A stretch of DNA of 64,000 nt from Breviolum minutum Mf 1.05b.01. Taxonomy: Eukaryota > Sar > Dinophyceae > Suessiales > Symbiodiniaceae. The stretch spans positions 400,405-464,404 of the forward strand of contig DF239036.1 in the NCBI GenBank assembly GCA_000507305.1, written 5' to 3'. Every line of letters starts with the position of its first letter. The first letter of the stretch is position 1. This document shows, piece after piece, positions 1-10,830 of the stretch. The position numbers were made by a program, and so were the translations under genes. A model generated the notes under the pieces. That model had not been told where the DNA came from. It searched no databases and was given only the letters and a program-made list of their open reading frames with translations.

Positions 1-22
1 TTTGTGTGTTTTTTTGTTGGTT

Positions 23-175
23 TCCTCATGAGTCAACCTACCTAATGGTAGATGGGTGGTTTGGGGCCCTTCGAACCGGGGTACCCCTAAGAATCCCATT
101 TTGTTGGATAAGGGGACCCCAAAATATCCAAACCACCGGGCCCCAAACCACCGATTTACCATTAGTTGAATGAGG
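23..175. repeat. Family P inverted-repeat element, copy 1
   Basis: The ends are inverted copies: CCTCAT..TCAAC and CTAATGGTAGAT with GGTGGTTTGGG on the left, answered by CCAAACCACC, ACCATTAG and GTTGA..ATGAGG on the right. A second copy lies near 16.8 kb. It carries no ORF of its own; the 61-codon minus-strand ORF over it is an artefact of the arms. Confidence 0.7.
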
Positions 176-518
176 CCTGTTTATGTCATGGGGAATACCA
201 AGTTCCCAAGTTCCCTGGTCCATTTGCCGACAGAAAAATCGCTTGTTGTTGTGGAAAATTCCTCAGCATATTTCTCCAGAAGCTCAATGAAAGATATGAA
301 AGGGTGATTTATCCACCATTCCCTTGTTTCTAAGAATTTTCCAACATACCCCTGGAACATACCCCAGACCCCCAACCAACGGTTTATGAAGGAATTCCTT
401 TTATTTAGGGGTTTATAGGGGTTTTCTTAGATTGTTAAGCCTGCATTTTTTAATAGTATTTGTGCAGGATTTTCCCATGGATTTTGGAGTTAGGCCATCT
501 GTGTTAACAACTGTCCTT
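176..518. other. No gene seen
   Basis: AT-rich sequence. The stretch near 350-400 (ACATACCCCAGACCC...CCAACCAACGGTTTATGAA) recurs around 56095-56135, so part of it is a dispersed repeat. Nothing coding is supported. Confidence 0.5.
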
Positions 519-639
519 CTTCGAGGATGTGTTGAAGGTATGATTTTTTACTTTTCTGCCATAGTAAATCACCAGTAAACCACCATTTGACCATTTGGGA
601 TTTTTTTACTTTTTTCCAGGGATCTTAAGCAAATCCAAG
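519..639. repeat. Family I element, copy 1 (intron-like)
   Basis: Family I has ends CTTGGATTTG / CAAATCCAAG and a conserved centre with TTTTACTTTCTGCCATGGTAAATCACC. This copy keeps the right end (AAATCCAAG followed by TA). It also contains a GTATG at 538 and a pyrimidine-rich TTTTTTCCAG ending at 619, which together look like an 82-bp intron. Splicing is inference only. Confidence 0.6.
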
Positions 640-2133
640 TAAACCTTGCGGGAAAGATGCCTTACTCTTGAGTAGTTCGAATCGTACCAATCAACCCAAA
701 AAGCCAGGGTTCCGAGAATCCCTACCCAAATGCCATTTATCCTGCAAGATATTTGGGTGTTTCCTTAAATGGTGGGTTTCCCCCCATTTCACACCCCAAG
801 TGCTGATCATTTTTAGTAGGAAAACCCCCGTGGTTGTTGGGGAAACCCAGCATTGTAGGAAACCTCCCATTTCAAGCCCCTAAAAGCCTGGGGGTTGATC
901 ATCAGCAACAAAAATCACCTTTATTATCCATAGGATCTTAGATGGATCCATGTATGGAAAAAATTATCTACCTACATTTGCTTCAAGTGGTGGTGCTAAG
1001 ATGGGTTCCTAGTGAATACCTTCCAGGAGATTAGTTTCATGAAGAAATAGTTGGCTGGTGCTTCTTGATAAGCAAAGAATCACAACAAGGTGGGGTTGAG
1101 CACCAAGCATGTTGGTTGGGTTTTGTGTTTTTTTAATCAGCTAACAGTTGGTTGGCGAATTGTAAATGCCGGTGAGTAATGTGTTTTTTTTAAAAAACCT
1201 TTTTAGACATTTGGTTATTGATTCCGATCATAAGGAATGAGGATGGGCTTATTTTCGCGCCACAATTCGCCACCACAAATTGGTTGGTTTGGACTGTTTT
1301 ATCCAGTTGTTTTGCAGGGTTCCATATATCCCTCAACAGGGCCACAACTATATGACTATGTAAGACCCTGCTCTTGTAGTCGATGAACAATGAGGTACTA
1401 GGGTGTCCATGGAAGTTAGTAACCCCCCGAAAAGATGTCAATTGGGTTCTAGGTACAAATATTTCTGGTCCTCTGGGGTCGCTGGTATATACGTATATAT
1501 TTTTTTGCCCTGGGAACCCACAACCTTTACGAAGCTTACTTTTCAGGGGGTATGCGGTATAATCCATATTTTCTGGGGATTAAAACCTTCAGTTTTCATG
1601 GTTTGGGGTCCAAAGGTATGGACAATGTAGAATAATCATATCATTTCCCCAAATAGATTGGGGAAGTAGTACGACTTGAAAGACTGTCGACGGTTATTGC
1701 AGCCACTCCTTTTTTCTGGTGCCGTGTTTGAAGGTACGGTACCATTCGCAAGCAAACTTGAAGATGTTCAAAACTTGCAAAGCAGATTGGCAAACAGACA
1801 ATGCCAGTGGGTGATGTCTTTTTGCTGGTCAAGTCCAGCTTGGATATGTTTTGCAGCTGTTTTTTTTAAACTTTCTACCATGGCTAATCACATTCAATCA
1901 CAATTTGGAAAATACCACCCGAAAAGGAAAATTCACCATGTTTAATAGGTGATAACTCTGCATTCATGGGGAATTTTCTATTGTCATTGGTTACTTTTCC
2001 GTTGTTCACATGGACCTACTTGTTCAAACCATTTGAAGCTAGATGTCAAACTTTAAACGGCAGCCATTGATGGAAGCACATCGAGCGAATTCCAAGGATC
2101 ACCACGTAAAGTAAGGGTTCTTATACATAATAT

Positions 2134-2135
<2 letters not shown>
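640..2135. other. Low-information stretch with weak ORFs
   Basis: The longest ORF here is 125 codons on the minus strand (1190-1567), with no recognisable motif and codon use like the AT-rich background. At about 1405-1430 there is a piece of the D-type end (TGTCCATGGAAGTTAGTAA). I see no supported gene. Confidence 0.4.

Positions 2136-2161
<26 letters not shown>
2136..2161. repeat. (AT)n microsatellite
   Basis: Alternating AT for about 24 bp. Confidence 0.95.
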
Positions 2162-2165
<4 letters not shown>

Positions 2166-2448
2166 CTACAAGACAAAACTAAAAGAAACAGTAGCAAATG
2201 GTGTCACACTTCAAGCTGGAAAAACAAAAAAGAAACACCGAAATTGGCGAAAGCACTCCACTGGCTGCTGGGGTTGTTTCCAACCCCGAGCGCCATCAAA
2301 AGTGGTGGTATTTGTTTAAAACCTTTAAAACTCTTTGGGTCAAGTTCTCCTAGGTTTCCAAACACCTTTCCTGAGGCCCCAAAAACATAGCATCCAAAGA
2401 GCAAACCTCCGGAGGTCTGACTGGAAGACTAGGGTTCGAACTGTCCAG

Positions 2449-2515
2449 AATGCGGAATGCGGAATGCGGTCGCTCACATTTTTGTCGAAAAACTGTGTGT
2501 GTGTGTGTGCGCGTT
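2449..2515. repeat. GGAATGC triplication and (GT)n run
   Basis: The unit AATGCGG is repeated three times at about 2450-2468. A (GT)n tract follows at about 2493-2508. ORFs through this region (about 95 codons) are Cys-rich because of the GTGT tract and are not convincing. Confidence 0.8.
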
Positions 2516-3007
2516 TTTCTCAGATTCGGTTGCTCAGAAAAGGTTCGGTCCGTGACCCCGGAGCGATATGTTTGGCAAACTTTGCAGGTACTGGCATGTT
2601 GTTTTTCAATGCCTGGAAACGATGATTTCCCAACAGAAATGTTTCGCGTGACAATGGAACAATTGAAGGGCCGGAAATGGCGAGAAACAAAAATCACTCA
2701 GTGCAACGAGTGCAAATTACCCAAACTAGGCTTCTGAATATTTTTTGAGGTTGATAGATTGTAGATGATTGTAGATTTGGAGGCAGATACATATGTGAGC
2801 GGCCAAACAGTGGACCCATGCTACAAAAATTTGACATGGAAGAGAAGGAATATCGGAACATCGATCGTCATATCGGTGATGGATTTGCATCAAGGTGTTT
2901 TTGGTGTTTGTTGCTGCCATTTTGCTGATTTTGACAGCATGTGGTGAGGATTGTTTGTGGTTGTTTGTTGTCTTGCCAATGATCAAAGAATGCAAATCCA
3001 AGAAGAA

Positions 3008-3085
3008 ACGGACTCGATGTTGGTGGCCCCCACAAAACTAACATAGAACCTGTAAAGTGCTTGGTTCCATGTGAGTTTTCGGGTG
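3008..3085. repeat. Family G fragment
   Basis: CCCCCACAAAACTAACATAGAACCTG on the left is answered by GGTTCCATGTGAGTTTTCGGGTGTG on the right. This is a shortened G element. Confidence 0.55.
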
Positions 3086-3436
3086 TGTTATATAGAAGGA
3101 ACGTTTGAATGAACTGCAAAAGATGAGATCCAGCAATGGTTGATTGTTTGTCCTACAGAATAGTAAAGGAATGTAAAGGAGGTATGAAGAAAAAAACATT
3201 TATATACGTATAGATATGGGCCCACACATGTTTTACAAAAATCAATTGGTTCTGTTGCATTCCTGTTTCTATTTTGGATGCAAACTGGTGCAAACTCCGG
3301 ACGTTTGGGAGCGCCAGTTCGCTTCCAAAAACAGATCTGGAGATGAAGCTCATTTCGGCAGTGAAAATACGGTTGGTGGAAGAATTCCTGCACCAGTTGA
3401 GAAATAAAAAACAACCCACGGGCCACCTAAAGACTA

Positions 3437-3541
3437 CTGGGTGGTGGTTTCCAATATTTTTTATTTTCACCCCGAACTTTGGGGAAGATTCCCATTTTGA
3501 CGATCATATTTTTCAAAGGGGTTGGTGAAACCACCAACTAG
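3437..3541. repeat. MITE family A, copy 1 (TSD ACTA)
   Basis: Reference copy for family A. About 100 bp; ends CTGGGTGGTGGTTTCCA and GAAACCACCAACTAG are inverted copies. The core reads TTTTCACCCC..GGGGAAGATTCCCATTTTGAC. It is flanked on both sides by ACTA (3433-3436 and 3542-3545), a perfect 4-bp target duplication. No transposase is present, so it is a non-autonomous element; superfamily not assigned. Confidence 0.9.
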
Positions 3542-3771
3542 ACTAGGTTATTCACCATTAAAAAAAAACTTGAAACATGTAGGGTTTTGGAGGCCCATGG
3601 CCTGTTTTATTGCTGGAAAAAACTGCCATATATCAACTGGTGAGTTTTCTCGGATTTCTCTTCACCATCTGTGACCCAGCAGCTTAGCCATGCTTTCTCC
3701 CGAAGGCATTGGTTCCAGTAGCCTTTCTGGACCATTGGAGCAGTGTGAAGACATGGAGATTTGGGGGAGCA

Positions 3772-3898
3772 CTTGGAGGATCATCATTGGATGATAGGTT
3801 CACCCCCCATGTATAAGCCATTTATTGAGGCCACTTATAACTAGACCAACCCTACTTAGGGGACGAAAAACTAACCATGGTTATAACGTGGGATGATC
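3772..3898. repeat. MITE family E, copy 1 (right end lost)
   Basis: Starts CTTGGAGGATCATC and keeps the E body (GTATAAGCCATTTA, GGGGACGAAAAACTAACCATGGTTAT). The normal right end is broken where an F element begins at 3901. Confidence 0.75.
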
Positions 3899-3900
3899 AC

Positions 3901-4006
3901 TCTGGTAAACTAACATGGCTGGCAATGGAAAATGGACCCGGATTGAGTCGATGTATTCCCTATTGAACATGGGCATTTTCCAGCCAGCCATATTACTTTA
4001 CTGGAG
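3901..4006. repeat. MITE family F, copy 1
   Basis: Inverted ends TCTGGTAAACTAACATGGCTGG and CCAGCCAGCCATATTACTTTACTGGAG. It contains the F signature ATGGACCCGGATTGAGTCGATG. It directly abuts E copy 1. Confidence 0.75.
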
Positions 4007-4341
4007 GGTAGGGATCCATTTTTTTCCCTGAGAATCCAAACACCTCCCTAGAATAGGATGGAATGTTCCAATCCCATCCCCAGAATAGGAATATAAAGGG
4101 AAAATCCTTTTCTTAGGATATATCTGGATCCTTAGGGTTTCACTTCCTGTCGGGAGAGTTCGGGGAGATGGGGGAGTTTGGTGGTCGCTCATGGCTGGTG
4201 GAAGGTGAAAAACTGCCATCCCCTGGATGTCAATGATGTCACCCTGAAAGCTTTTCCGCATAGATTCCACACACTCAATTAAATGGACGTTTCCTAAAAT
4301 GGTGGCTGTAACCCTGGGGGGTTGCGAATCCCAATATGTAC

Positions 4342-4447
4342 CTAAGTGGTGGCAACTCAAATATTTTTGATTTTTCCCCCGAACCTTGGGGAAATCATCA
4401 AATTTGACTAATATTGTTTCAAATGCGTTGGTTCAACCACCAATCAG
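4342..4447. repeat. MITE family A, copy 2
   Basis: CTAAGTGGTGGCAACTCAAATATTT on the left and GGTTCAACCACCAATCAG on the right, with the core CTTGGGGAAATCATCAAATTTGACTAATATT. No 4-bp duplication remains. Confidence 0.8.
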
Positions 4448-4476
4448 TAAATGGAAGTTTCCTAAAATGGCCTCCT

Positions 4477-4551
4477 ACCATCCATGGGACTGATATATTC
4501 ACCTACATGAATGGTTGGTTTGTATGGTATATGTAGGATTATGTAGGTAAA
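4477..4551. repeat. Family B fragment
   Basis: ACCATCCATGGGACTGATATATTCACCTACATGAATGG matches the left arm of the AATGGGACTGG subtype of B. A degraded right arm (ATGTAGGTAAATG) follows. Confidence 0.55.
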
Positions 4552-4582
4552 TGTTTCCTGCATTTCCTAGGTATACTTGAGT

Positions 4583-4722
4583 ACTTGGATGTCCCAGGAA
4601 GTTAGTAAATGGTTAGTAAATGGGTTGTAACCCCAATATACCCCATTTGTAAGTATATAATATAGGTTATAACCCATTTATTAACCATTAAGATCCCACT
4701 TCCGTCCCGGAACATCCGTTTG
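4583..4722. repeat. MITE family D, copy 1
   Basis: Starts at TA then CTTGGATGTCCCAGGAAGTTAG. The body alternates GTTAGTAAATGG with its complement TTAACCATT. The right end is diverged (GGAACATCCGTTTGTA). Confidence 0.8.
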
Positions 4723-4896
4723 TAGCTGTTTGACGTGGGCCAATCCATCAGAACGTTTTGGGGAATTTGCCAAGACAAAAGCGCTGCTCCGATGCATTTT
4801 GTAAGTTTTTGCCAACAGGATCAATGGGGATCAGGGATCACCGGGACCAACCGGAAATGAAGCGAATCATGGAAACAACAAATTGTAGATGGAGCA

Positions 4897-5307
4897 TTGA
4901 CGCCCTGGGTTGTTTTATATACTTTGATTTGGGAGATGAACATAACAAAATGCAAGTTTTGTGTGGATTCTATAAGGACGACATGTTTTGTATTATCCAA
5001 ATCAGGTCTCTTTGATACTCCTGTATGCGAACATTGGGGTGCCGAAACTAAACCCATGTTCGTCGTCCAGGTAGACGTTTTTTTGCGCCGCGGAGTTATC
5101 CCCATTTGGTTGTCAGAAATCTTTCCAACCCTGAAGTCATTTTTTCCGATTTGTGGGTTTGGGAGGGTACCCTTGCAGGGAAAAGACCGGCCGCTTTCAA
5201 GTCGGGGCAACAAAAAGCGTGCAGCAGCTGTTTTTTGGGCGATGTCAACGGTTTTTTTTGTTCATTATAATCGTAAATGGAGGTATGAAATCCATATAAA
5301 TGGCTGA
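4897..5307 (+). CDS. Unrecognised 136-codon ORF (doubtful)
   Basis: An open frame of 136 codons with no motif I recognise. Most of the complementary strand is also open (130 codons, 4821-5213), so openness is weak evidence. The middle (5030-5230) has higher GC than the surroundings and balanced composition (VCEHWGAETKPMFVV, RRGVIPIWLSEIF). The ORF runs at its end into a family C fragment. It may be a decayed exon or chance. Confidence 0.2.
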   Translation: MTPWVVLYTLIWEMNITKCKFCVDSIRTTCFVLSKSGLFDTPVCEHWGAETKPMFVVQVDVFLRRGVIPIWLSEIFPTLKSFFPICGFGRVPLQGKDRPLSSRGNKKRAAAVFWAMSTVFFVHYNRKWRYEIHING

Positions 5308-5360
5308 AAATAAACGGGTTTCACTGGGGTTATAACTTAACTATACTTAACTCACCCCTG
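5294..5360. repeat. Family C fragment
   Basis: AATGGCTGAAAATAAACGGGTTTCACTGGGGTTATAAC is the C-element interior; both ends are lost. Confidence 0.5.
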
Positions 5361-5395
5361 AAAAAAGTGGAGTTCTTTCACCCTACTTACAACTC

Positions 5396-5490
5396 TAGGC
5401 AACTTTCATCGCAAAAGGTAGTTTAGTAATCCTACCCAAACTGGTTTTAATTCAGATTAAGCATATTATAATATATATTGCCCAGATAAT
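5396..5490. repeat. Dispersed repeat V, copy 1
   Basis: CAAAAGGTAGTTTAGTAATCCTACCCAAAC..CAGATTA..ATAATATATATTGCCCAGAT matches 16255-16335 in the same order. No inverted ends are obvious. Confidence 0.6.
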
Positions 5491-5956
5491 ATGAGAAATA
5501 TAAATACATATGTAATTTGGATACATTTGGCTTAAACCATGAAAAATTCAAATGTTGAACAACCTTTAATAACTGTTTTTTTTGGGTGCCCACTTTTTGA
5601 ATCAATTTTCCCTTTCGCCATCGAATGGTTCCCTCCAGGATGTGAGGATGTGAGTGAACAGTCACCGCGCCTTCCGGGGCCCCGTTGCGTCGAAGAGAAA
5701 AATGCAACAACCAAAACCGCGGAAACGTTCGAGGCAGAGCAACCTTCAAGATTCAGAGATCACATCCTGAAAATGTTGCTCAGGATTTTCCGACCCCCCC
5801 AAACATACATGGTCATAGCTGTATAAACTTTGAGACTCTAAGATATGATATTTAGATATGTATGATCTGATATAAGTATGTTGTGAATATTGTGCACCCA
5901 AAGGATATAAAGATGTGTTGCATACGTTTTCCCTAACCTACCTGCCATTTCACTGA

Positions 5957-6056
5957 AAGGTGGGTCCCTACCAGTTCATAAGTAGGGTTATAGTCAATAT
6001 AGTTATAATGTTGTAACTCCACTTACAAGGGTTATAACCCCAGTTACCCTTGGGGA
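5957..6056. repeat. MITE family C, copy 1
   Basis: AGGTGGGTCCCTACCAGTTCATAAGTAGGGTTATA on the left leads into TAACTCCACTTACAAGGGTTATAACCCCAGTTACCC. The right terminus is missing. Confidence 0.65.
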
Positions 6057-6135
6057 CCTCATGCGTGCCAATTCGTGATTTAGGTTGGTTGCTGGTGACC
6101 TCCAACACAACAGGTCAAGAATTGAATCACCTGGT
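6052..6135. repeat. Family K fragment
   Basis: GGTGACCTCCAACACAACAGGTCAAGAATTGAATCACCTGGT corresponds to the right half of family K, best seen at 59668-59780. Confidence 0.55.
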
Positions 6136-6523
6136 ATGTGGTGTTTTTTTCACAAAGATTTTGTTTTGATATTCAGGCACCCACAGAAAAAATAGATGCG
6201 GAGAAATGTATGTCCATCCAATTTTGACGTAACTGCGCAAATAGTTTGGATTTCCAACATCTTTTTGCAGTTCTATCAAATAGATAATTGGGTTTGCATT
6301 ATTTTGCAGTTTCTACCCAATGATTATATAACTCAAATAATGGGTTTGACAACAAACGCCACGTATTTTTCTGGTGCTTTCAGTGGCTTCCTGATGCCAA
6401 CGGTCTCCAAGTGACCGAGCAGTTCTAAGGTCTCCAAGCTTCCAGTCGAGGCGCGTGTGGTGCCTTTGGGAAAGCAGAAGTTGGGGGGCCCAAAAAATGC
6501 GCTGCCGTGATCATTTCACCCCT

Positions 6524-6646
6524 GCTTGGATGTCCCAGGAACTTACTAAATGGTTAGCAAGTGGCGGATAGCCCCAACATACCCCATTTATAAGTAGGTT
6601 ATAACCCATTTACTAACCATTTCCTATACTTCCCGGGGCATCCAAG
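6524..6646. repeat. MITE family D, copy 2
   Basis: CTTGGATGTCCCAGGAACTTAC on the left and CTTCCCGGGGCATCCAAG on the right. The centre has ACATACCCCATTTATAAGTAGGTTATAACCC. The flanks are TG and CA, so the expected TA is decayed. Confidence 0.85.
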
Positions 6647-6929
6647 CAGAGTTTCTTTGTAAGGTGATGACATTTGTAAATACTACCCAATTATGTAAGG
6701 TACTCGTATTATAAAAACCAAATACCAATCAAGATGACTCATGGTTCATGTCAGCTTTGGCGGTAACTTTGTTGTTGTTATGGGTTTCAAGGAACCTGAA
6801 TACTATGCTTTCTGGAGGTGATGGGACACCCCAAACTATCAATCTCTGATGATGATGGTTGATGCCTCGGGATAAACAAAGGTAATTTGGTGCAGTACCA
6901 CAAATATTTGACCATGCATCCTTTTTTTA

Positions 6930-7018
6930 CCCGTAGGATCTTGTATGGTATATTTAGCTACATTTGGCTTAAATTTATGGTAAATGTGGGTAAATACACC
7001 ATACATGGATCCTATGGG
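6930..7018. repeat. MITE family B, copy 1
   Basis: Reference copy for family B. CCCGTAGGATC..TGTATGGTATATTTAGCTACATTTGG is mirrored by AAATGTGGGTAAATACACCATACATGGATCCTATGGG, so it can form one long hairpin. TTA on the right and the TTTTA run on the left suggest a 3-bp duplication. Confidence 0.85.
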
Positions 7019-7331
7019 TTAGGCATCAAAAATGCTATTCCAAGCTTTTCTTGCACTCCCGACCCAAAGCGCGAAGAAAACCTGCCAGAAAGGAGGGTTA
7101 TGTAAAAAAGACCGCACAAGGGACTATGGTGGCAAATAAGCCCATGCTTTATGAATCAAATTAATCGATCGGCGATTCCATTTGTCATCAAGTCGTTCAT
7201 AGCTGATATGTGATGAATATCCCTAAATCTCAGAAAATTCCAAGAGACCCCTGGAATAGAACCCAAGGTACCCCAAAATCCACAAAAGAACGGATTTCAT
7301 TTATAATCAAGTGCATCCAGGGGTATGTTCC

Positions 7332-7447
7332 ACAAGGTGGGACCCCCTATGATCGTGATAAATGGAGTTACAATCCCTATGCATGGCCTTATCAATGTGT
7401 AATTGGGCTTATTTCACCCCGATAAGTGGAGTTATGACATTTATGAC
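7332..7447. repeat. MITE family C, copy 2
   Basis: ACAAGGTGGGACCCCC is the left end. The interior has AAATGGAGTTACAATCCC..GGCCTTATC and TTATTTCACCCC. The right end is degraded. Confidence 0.65.
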
Positions 7448-7782
7448 CCTACCCTACTTGTAGCTGGTGACGATATACCCCATTTTGCAGGGGGTATATT
7501 AGTTGGATTTTTCTTTGGTCCTGAATGACCTGGTGATGTGCGCCGCTTTTTGTTGGAGACATATACGTCTACCTACAAAGTCATGATGGGGTCCAAATTC
7601 ATGCAAACATAGCTCCATACTAACTTATCTTATGTCTATCTCAGGTGATTTTTTACGGATTGGGATGCCATGGGATTCATCACCGGTTTCCACCATTTGG
7701 GTCCGAATATGTTCGGATACTGTAATTTTAACCAAGCATCTTATATGTCAATCCAAGTTATAACTCACCAAAACTGAGGCTG

Positions 7783-8217
7783 ATGTTGGGACGAATGCAT
7801 CAGAGTGGACTCTTTGAACATCTTTTGCAAGGAGAGATGGCACAGAGGCCAGTTGATTGGGCTGAATACTGGGGATCATGGGATTTTTCTCAAAGGTTTA
7901 GATACTTTTCCTGGGTTTCATTTGTGTTGCAGGTGATTTTTTTTGGGGAGGATTCTACCACTCAACCACCAATTCGGCCCATCATCGAGTCGCAAATCTC
8001 CGAATTTGGACAATGCTCTTTCGGTGTTTGGTCAGAAATGAATGATCTAACACCGAAAAGGGTGTGTCCTTGGTACAGCTTAGGTCATGCCCAAAGCCTA
8101 GTTCACAATGGGAACATATTCAATGAAATCAAATGTTTTAATCAGAAAATAGCTTCCCTTGTCATATTGGGGGGGAACGATTTGGAGCCAGGGAGGATGT
8201 ATTTACATATTAAATGA
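7783..8217 (+). CDS. Unrecognised 144-codon ORF (doubtful)
   Basis: Open for 144 codons and one of the longest frames without a MITE. I recognise no domain. The part at about 7968-8100 (RPIIESQISEFGQCSFGVWSEMN) is the most protein-like. The frame starts in AT-rich sequence and ends without any clear signal. It may be chance or include a short exon. Confidence 0.25.
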   Translation: MLGRMHQSGLFEHLLQGEMAQRPVDWAEYWGSWDFSQRFRYFSWVSFVLQVIFFGEDSTTQPPIRPIIESQISEFGQCSFGVWSEMNDLTPKRVCPWYSLGHAQSLVHNGNIFNEIKCFNQKIASLVILGGNDLEPGRMYLHIK

Positions 8218-8566
8218 GGAGCTGATCAGAACCCCAGAAATTCTCAAATATCACAAGGTAGATAACGATTTATGGTATTTATGGTGGTGTTTTTTTTTGG
8301 TTGGACTTTTTAAAGACATTCTCAATTGTATAACCTGCCCTTTGTATATCTACCTTCCCTGATCGAAAGTGTAACACGTGTGTTGTGACACCTTTTTAAG
8401 GTAGACCAACTTGAAACACCTAAAAAACAAATGGTCACAGAGACCGAGACTTTCAACAAAACATGGCACACCTGGATGGGACATTTTCCAAAGCTTACCA
8501 ACAAAAAATAGGCGTTTGTTTTTTTCATTGATCCTAAGGTGTTGGCACCCATGACTTCCACTAAAA

Positions 8567-8678
8567 CTACACCCTGGAAGATTAACGGCTGGAACATGTC
8601 CTCATGGAGGCTTGGTTCAGATCATTTTCCTTTCTAAATGGTTGATTAGTAGGTTCCATGTTAATCTTCCAGGGTGTA
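8567..8678. repeat. MITE family G, copy 1
   Basis: Ends CTACACCCTGGAAGATTAAC and GTTAATCTTCCAGGGTGTAG are perfect inverted copies of about 20 bp. It abuts A copy 3, which starts at the last bases of this element. Confidence 0.85.
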
Positions 8679-8791
8679 GGTGGTGACAACTCAAATATGT
8701 TTTATATGTTTTTATATATTCACCCTTATACCTGGGGAAGATGAACCCATTTTGACTAATATTTTTTAATTGGGTTGAAACCACCAACTAG
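8676..8791. repeat. MITE family A, copy 3
   Basis: GTAGGTGGTGACAACTCAAATATG and GGTTGAAACCACCAACTAG bracket the A core. The first bases overlap the end of G copy 1, so A inserted next to, or at the tip of, G. No clean 4-bp duplication. Confidence 0.8.
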
Positions 8792-8830
8792 AAAATGTGG
8801 TGAAGCAGTTGTCACATGTTTTTGCCATTT

Positions 8831-8915
8831 GCTCCATGGGAATGGTAAGATTTACCTACATGAATGGCTCAAAAATTTATGGCATTCATGTAGGTAAATA
8901 TTCCAGTCCAATGGG
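8831..8915. repeat. MITE family B, copy 2 (AATGGG subtype)
   Basis: GCTCCATGGGAATGGTAAGATTTACCTACATGAATGG pairs with CATTCATGTAGGTAAATATTCCAGTCCAATGGG. Related to the copy at 43943. Confidence 0.7.
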
Positions 8916-8957
8916 TCGCATTGGGGTTTCTGAACAATTGAAAACCCATAGGCCCAT

Positions 8958-9051
8958 AGGATCCAATCACCTTCTGAGAAAGGTAAAGGAACCTAAATAC
9001 CTTTCTGAGGAGGTGATTATACACCCAATCATCATCTGACAAGGTGATTGG
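8958..9051. repeat. Inverted repeat J
   Basis: GGATCCAATCACCTT on the left is the exact inverse of AAGGTGATTGGATCC on the right. The interior has further internal copies of CTTTCTGA. Only this copy was noticed. Confidence 0.7.
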
Positions 9052-9116
9052 ATCCCTAGGGAAAAAATGTTTGGTTGAAAGGGCTTCATCTAAATTGTCT
9101 ACCGTAGTAAAGGGGC

Positions 9117-9672
9117 ATGCGAGATGCTCCTTGCAGAAGGCAGGATAGTATGAAAGATTCAAATTGTAGCATAAGGAGCAGACATGAGGAGTTAGCTGGG
9201 AAGTTCTCGAAGAATCAGATCGTCAGTATCATACAAGGAATTCTTGCAGAAGCTCGGATGACACAGATTTACCCGAATGCCTGCGAGACGTTGTGCGAAT
9301 TTTATTGAGAAGATAGAATTGTCGGATTATTTGCAAATTCTTAAAGGCTCTGTCATTCGCACTGGATGTCCCAATAGTGGGAAGTCTTCTTTGGGCTGTG
9401 CCATTGCACGAATTTTGAAATGCAAAAAGTCGCCGGATCGTGGCAACATCTGGAAGTTTGTGAGTGATACACAACCTAAGTTTCAGTTTTTCAGTGTTGC
9501 AATGGTGGATGCGGGTGTCTTCGGTCGTCTTCCAACACTTCCTCCACCACCAGTGGTTGACAGCGGCAGTGATGATACTTCTTTGTTGGATGTACAAGAC
9601 AGTGGGCATGGAAATGCAATCCACATACCAGCATATGAGGGTCAACCCCATCGTCAAGAGGCACTACCGTAG
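9117..9672 (+). pseudogene. Frameshifted gene-like stretch with P-loop-like motif
   Basis: Two overlapping frames read like one protein. Frame 3 (9117-9308) encodes a hydrophilic, helix-like stretch (EELAGKFSKNQIVSIIQGIL, ending NACETLCEF). Frame 1 (9277-9672) resumes with IEKIELSDYLQILKGS. The switch falls in the TTTT run at about 9300-9304, where one extra T explains it. Downstream, frame 1 contains GCPNSGKSSLG (9364-9396), matching the Walker A pattern GxxxxGKS. There is no visible Walker B, and the tail is Pro/Asp-rich, so the nucleotide-binding reading is weak. GC is above the flanks. Likely a decayed gene or an exon junction. Confidence 0.4.
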
Positions 9673-10081
9673 GTCTACCCCGGTCTACCCCCCACCCAGT
9701 AACAATCACAAATGAAAGATTACAAATTTATAAGGATTCCCTACTAAAAATGGAATGATCCTGGTGGTGACTGCTCCTGGGTGGGGGTGTAGTTCCAATG
9801 TCTACCCTAAGAATCATTGGACCCTCCAATAAAGACGGTGTTGGCTTTGTGATTCGCTGGATTCTGGGATCTCCAAACCATCAGTGACCTGAGATCTCAG
9901 GATACAATTGTGGTTTTGTAACCCCCTCCCTAAAAGGTGTAGATTTCCAAAGAAAGAAGATAAACTTGGAAGATATCAGGGGTCATTCAATTGCCTATTT
10001 GGGGGGATTAGACACTGCAAATGTGATTTTGACTGATTTACCCTACTATATCATGGTGCATTGTTTGGGTTAGTAAGGAAG

Positions 10082-10176
10082 AAATCCTGCGCGAGTTGAT
10101 AGGTAGTTTATCTCATTAGTTACAGGGTTTGATATACATCCCAGGTGGTGCAGGATGTCTTCCATCAACAGTATGA
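10082..10176. repeat. MITE family Q, copy 1
   Basis: AGAAATCCTGCGC at the left is inverse to GCAGGATGTCTTCCATCAACAG at the right. Three further copies lie at 38.9, 45.4 and 46.4 kb. Confidence 0.7.
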
Positions 10177-10830
10177 TGACCACAGGATATTATTGTCACA
10201 CCCCGAGCTAAGTAACATCTGGGCACATCTTTGATTAGCCTTAATCCCTTAGCTCCTTTGAGTTTAGTGGGATTTTACGTGGTTTCCCCCGTTGGAGTCT
10301 GTTTGATGTTTACATTAATTGGATGCAATCCCTGTTTACCACACCTTTTTGTACTTAGTTGCAATCACAGGACATTTCTATTGCCTGTGATTTGAGGTCC
10401 ACCAGGGCACTCCATGACGCAATGTAACCCACTAAAAGTTTAACTTTTAGCAGGGGACCTAATTTTGCAATGACATGGAACATTACTGAAATTTCTAAAG
10501 TACCCATGACATGGATCCGTACAGCCATGGTACTGGAAGACACTTCGGCTGGCTTCCGGCTTTGGGTTTCGGGCTTTCAGGGGCGAGCTGTTAAACTTCC
10601 GGGCAGTAGTGTATTATAGTGTACCTTATAAGGCTGTGAATTGGGGGATATTGGGGGGAGTCCCTTGCATAGCTTAAACTCTGGGGGTGTATCAGCCGGA
10701 ACTCTTTTTTGTTGTTCCTGCTTTTGGGAAACTGAGGTATTTGTGTTGTGTATCACGCTCACATCTGGAGATCACGTTTGGTGAGCTCAGTGTTTTTTTG
10801 GGGAACAGGTGGTGAGAGACAAATCTGGTT
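10177..10830. other. No gene seen
   Basis: Unique-looking sequence with only short ORFs (about 60 codons) on the minus strand. A local palindrome AAAAGTTTAACTTTT occurs near 10434-10448. No motif or element family recognised. Confidence 0.5.

Noticed and set aside
1190-1567. 125-codon minus-strand ORF
   Set aside because: AT-rich background composition, no motif, and a plus-strand ORF of similar quality over the same bases.
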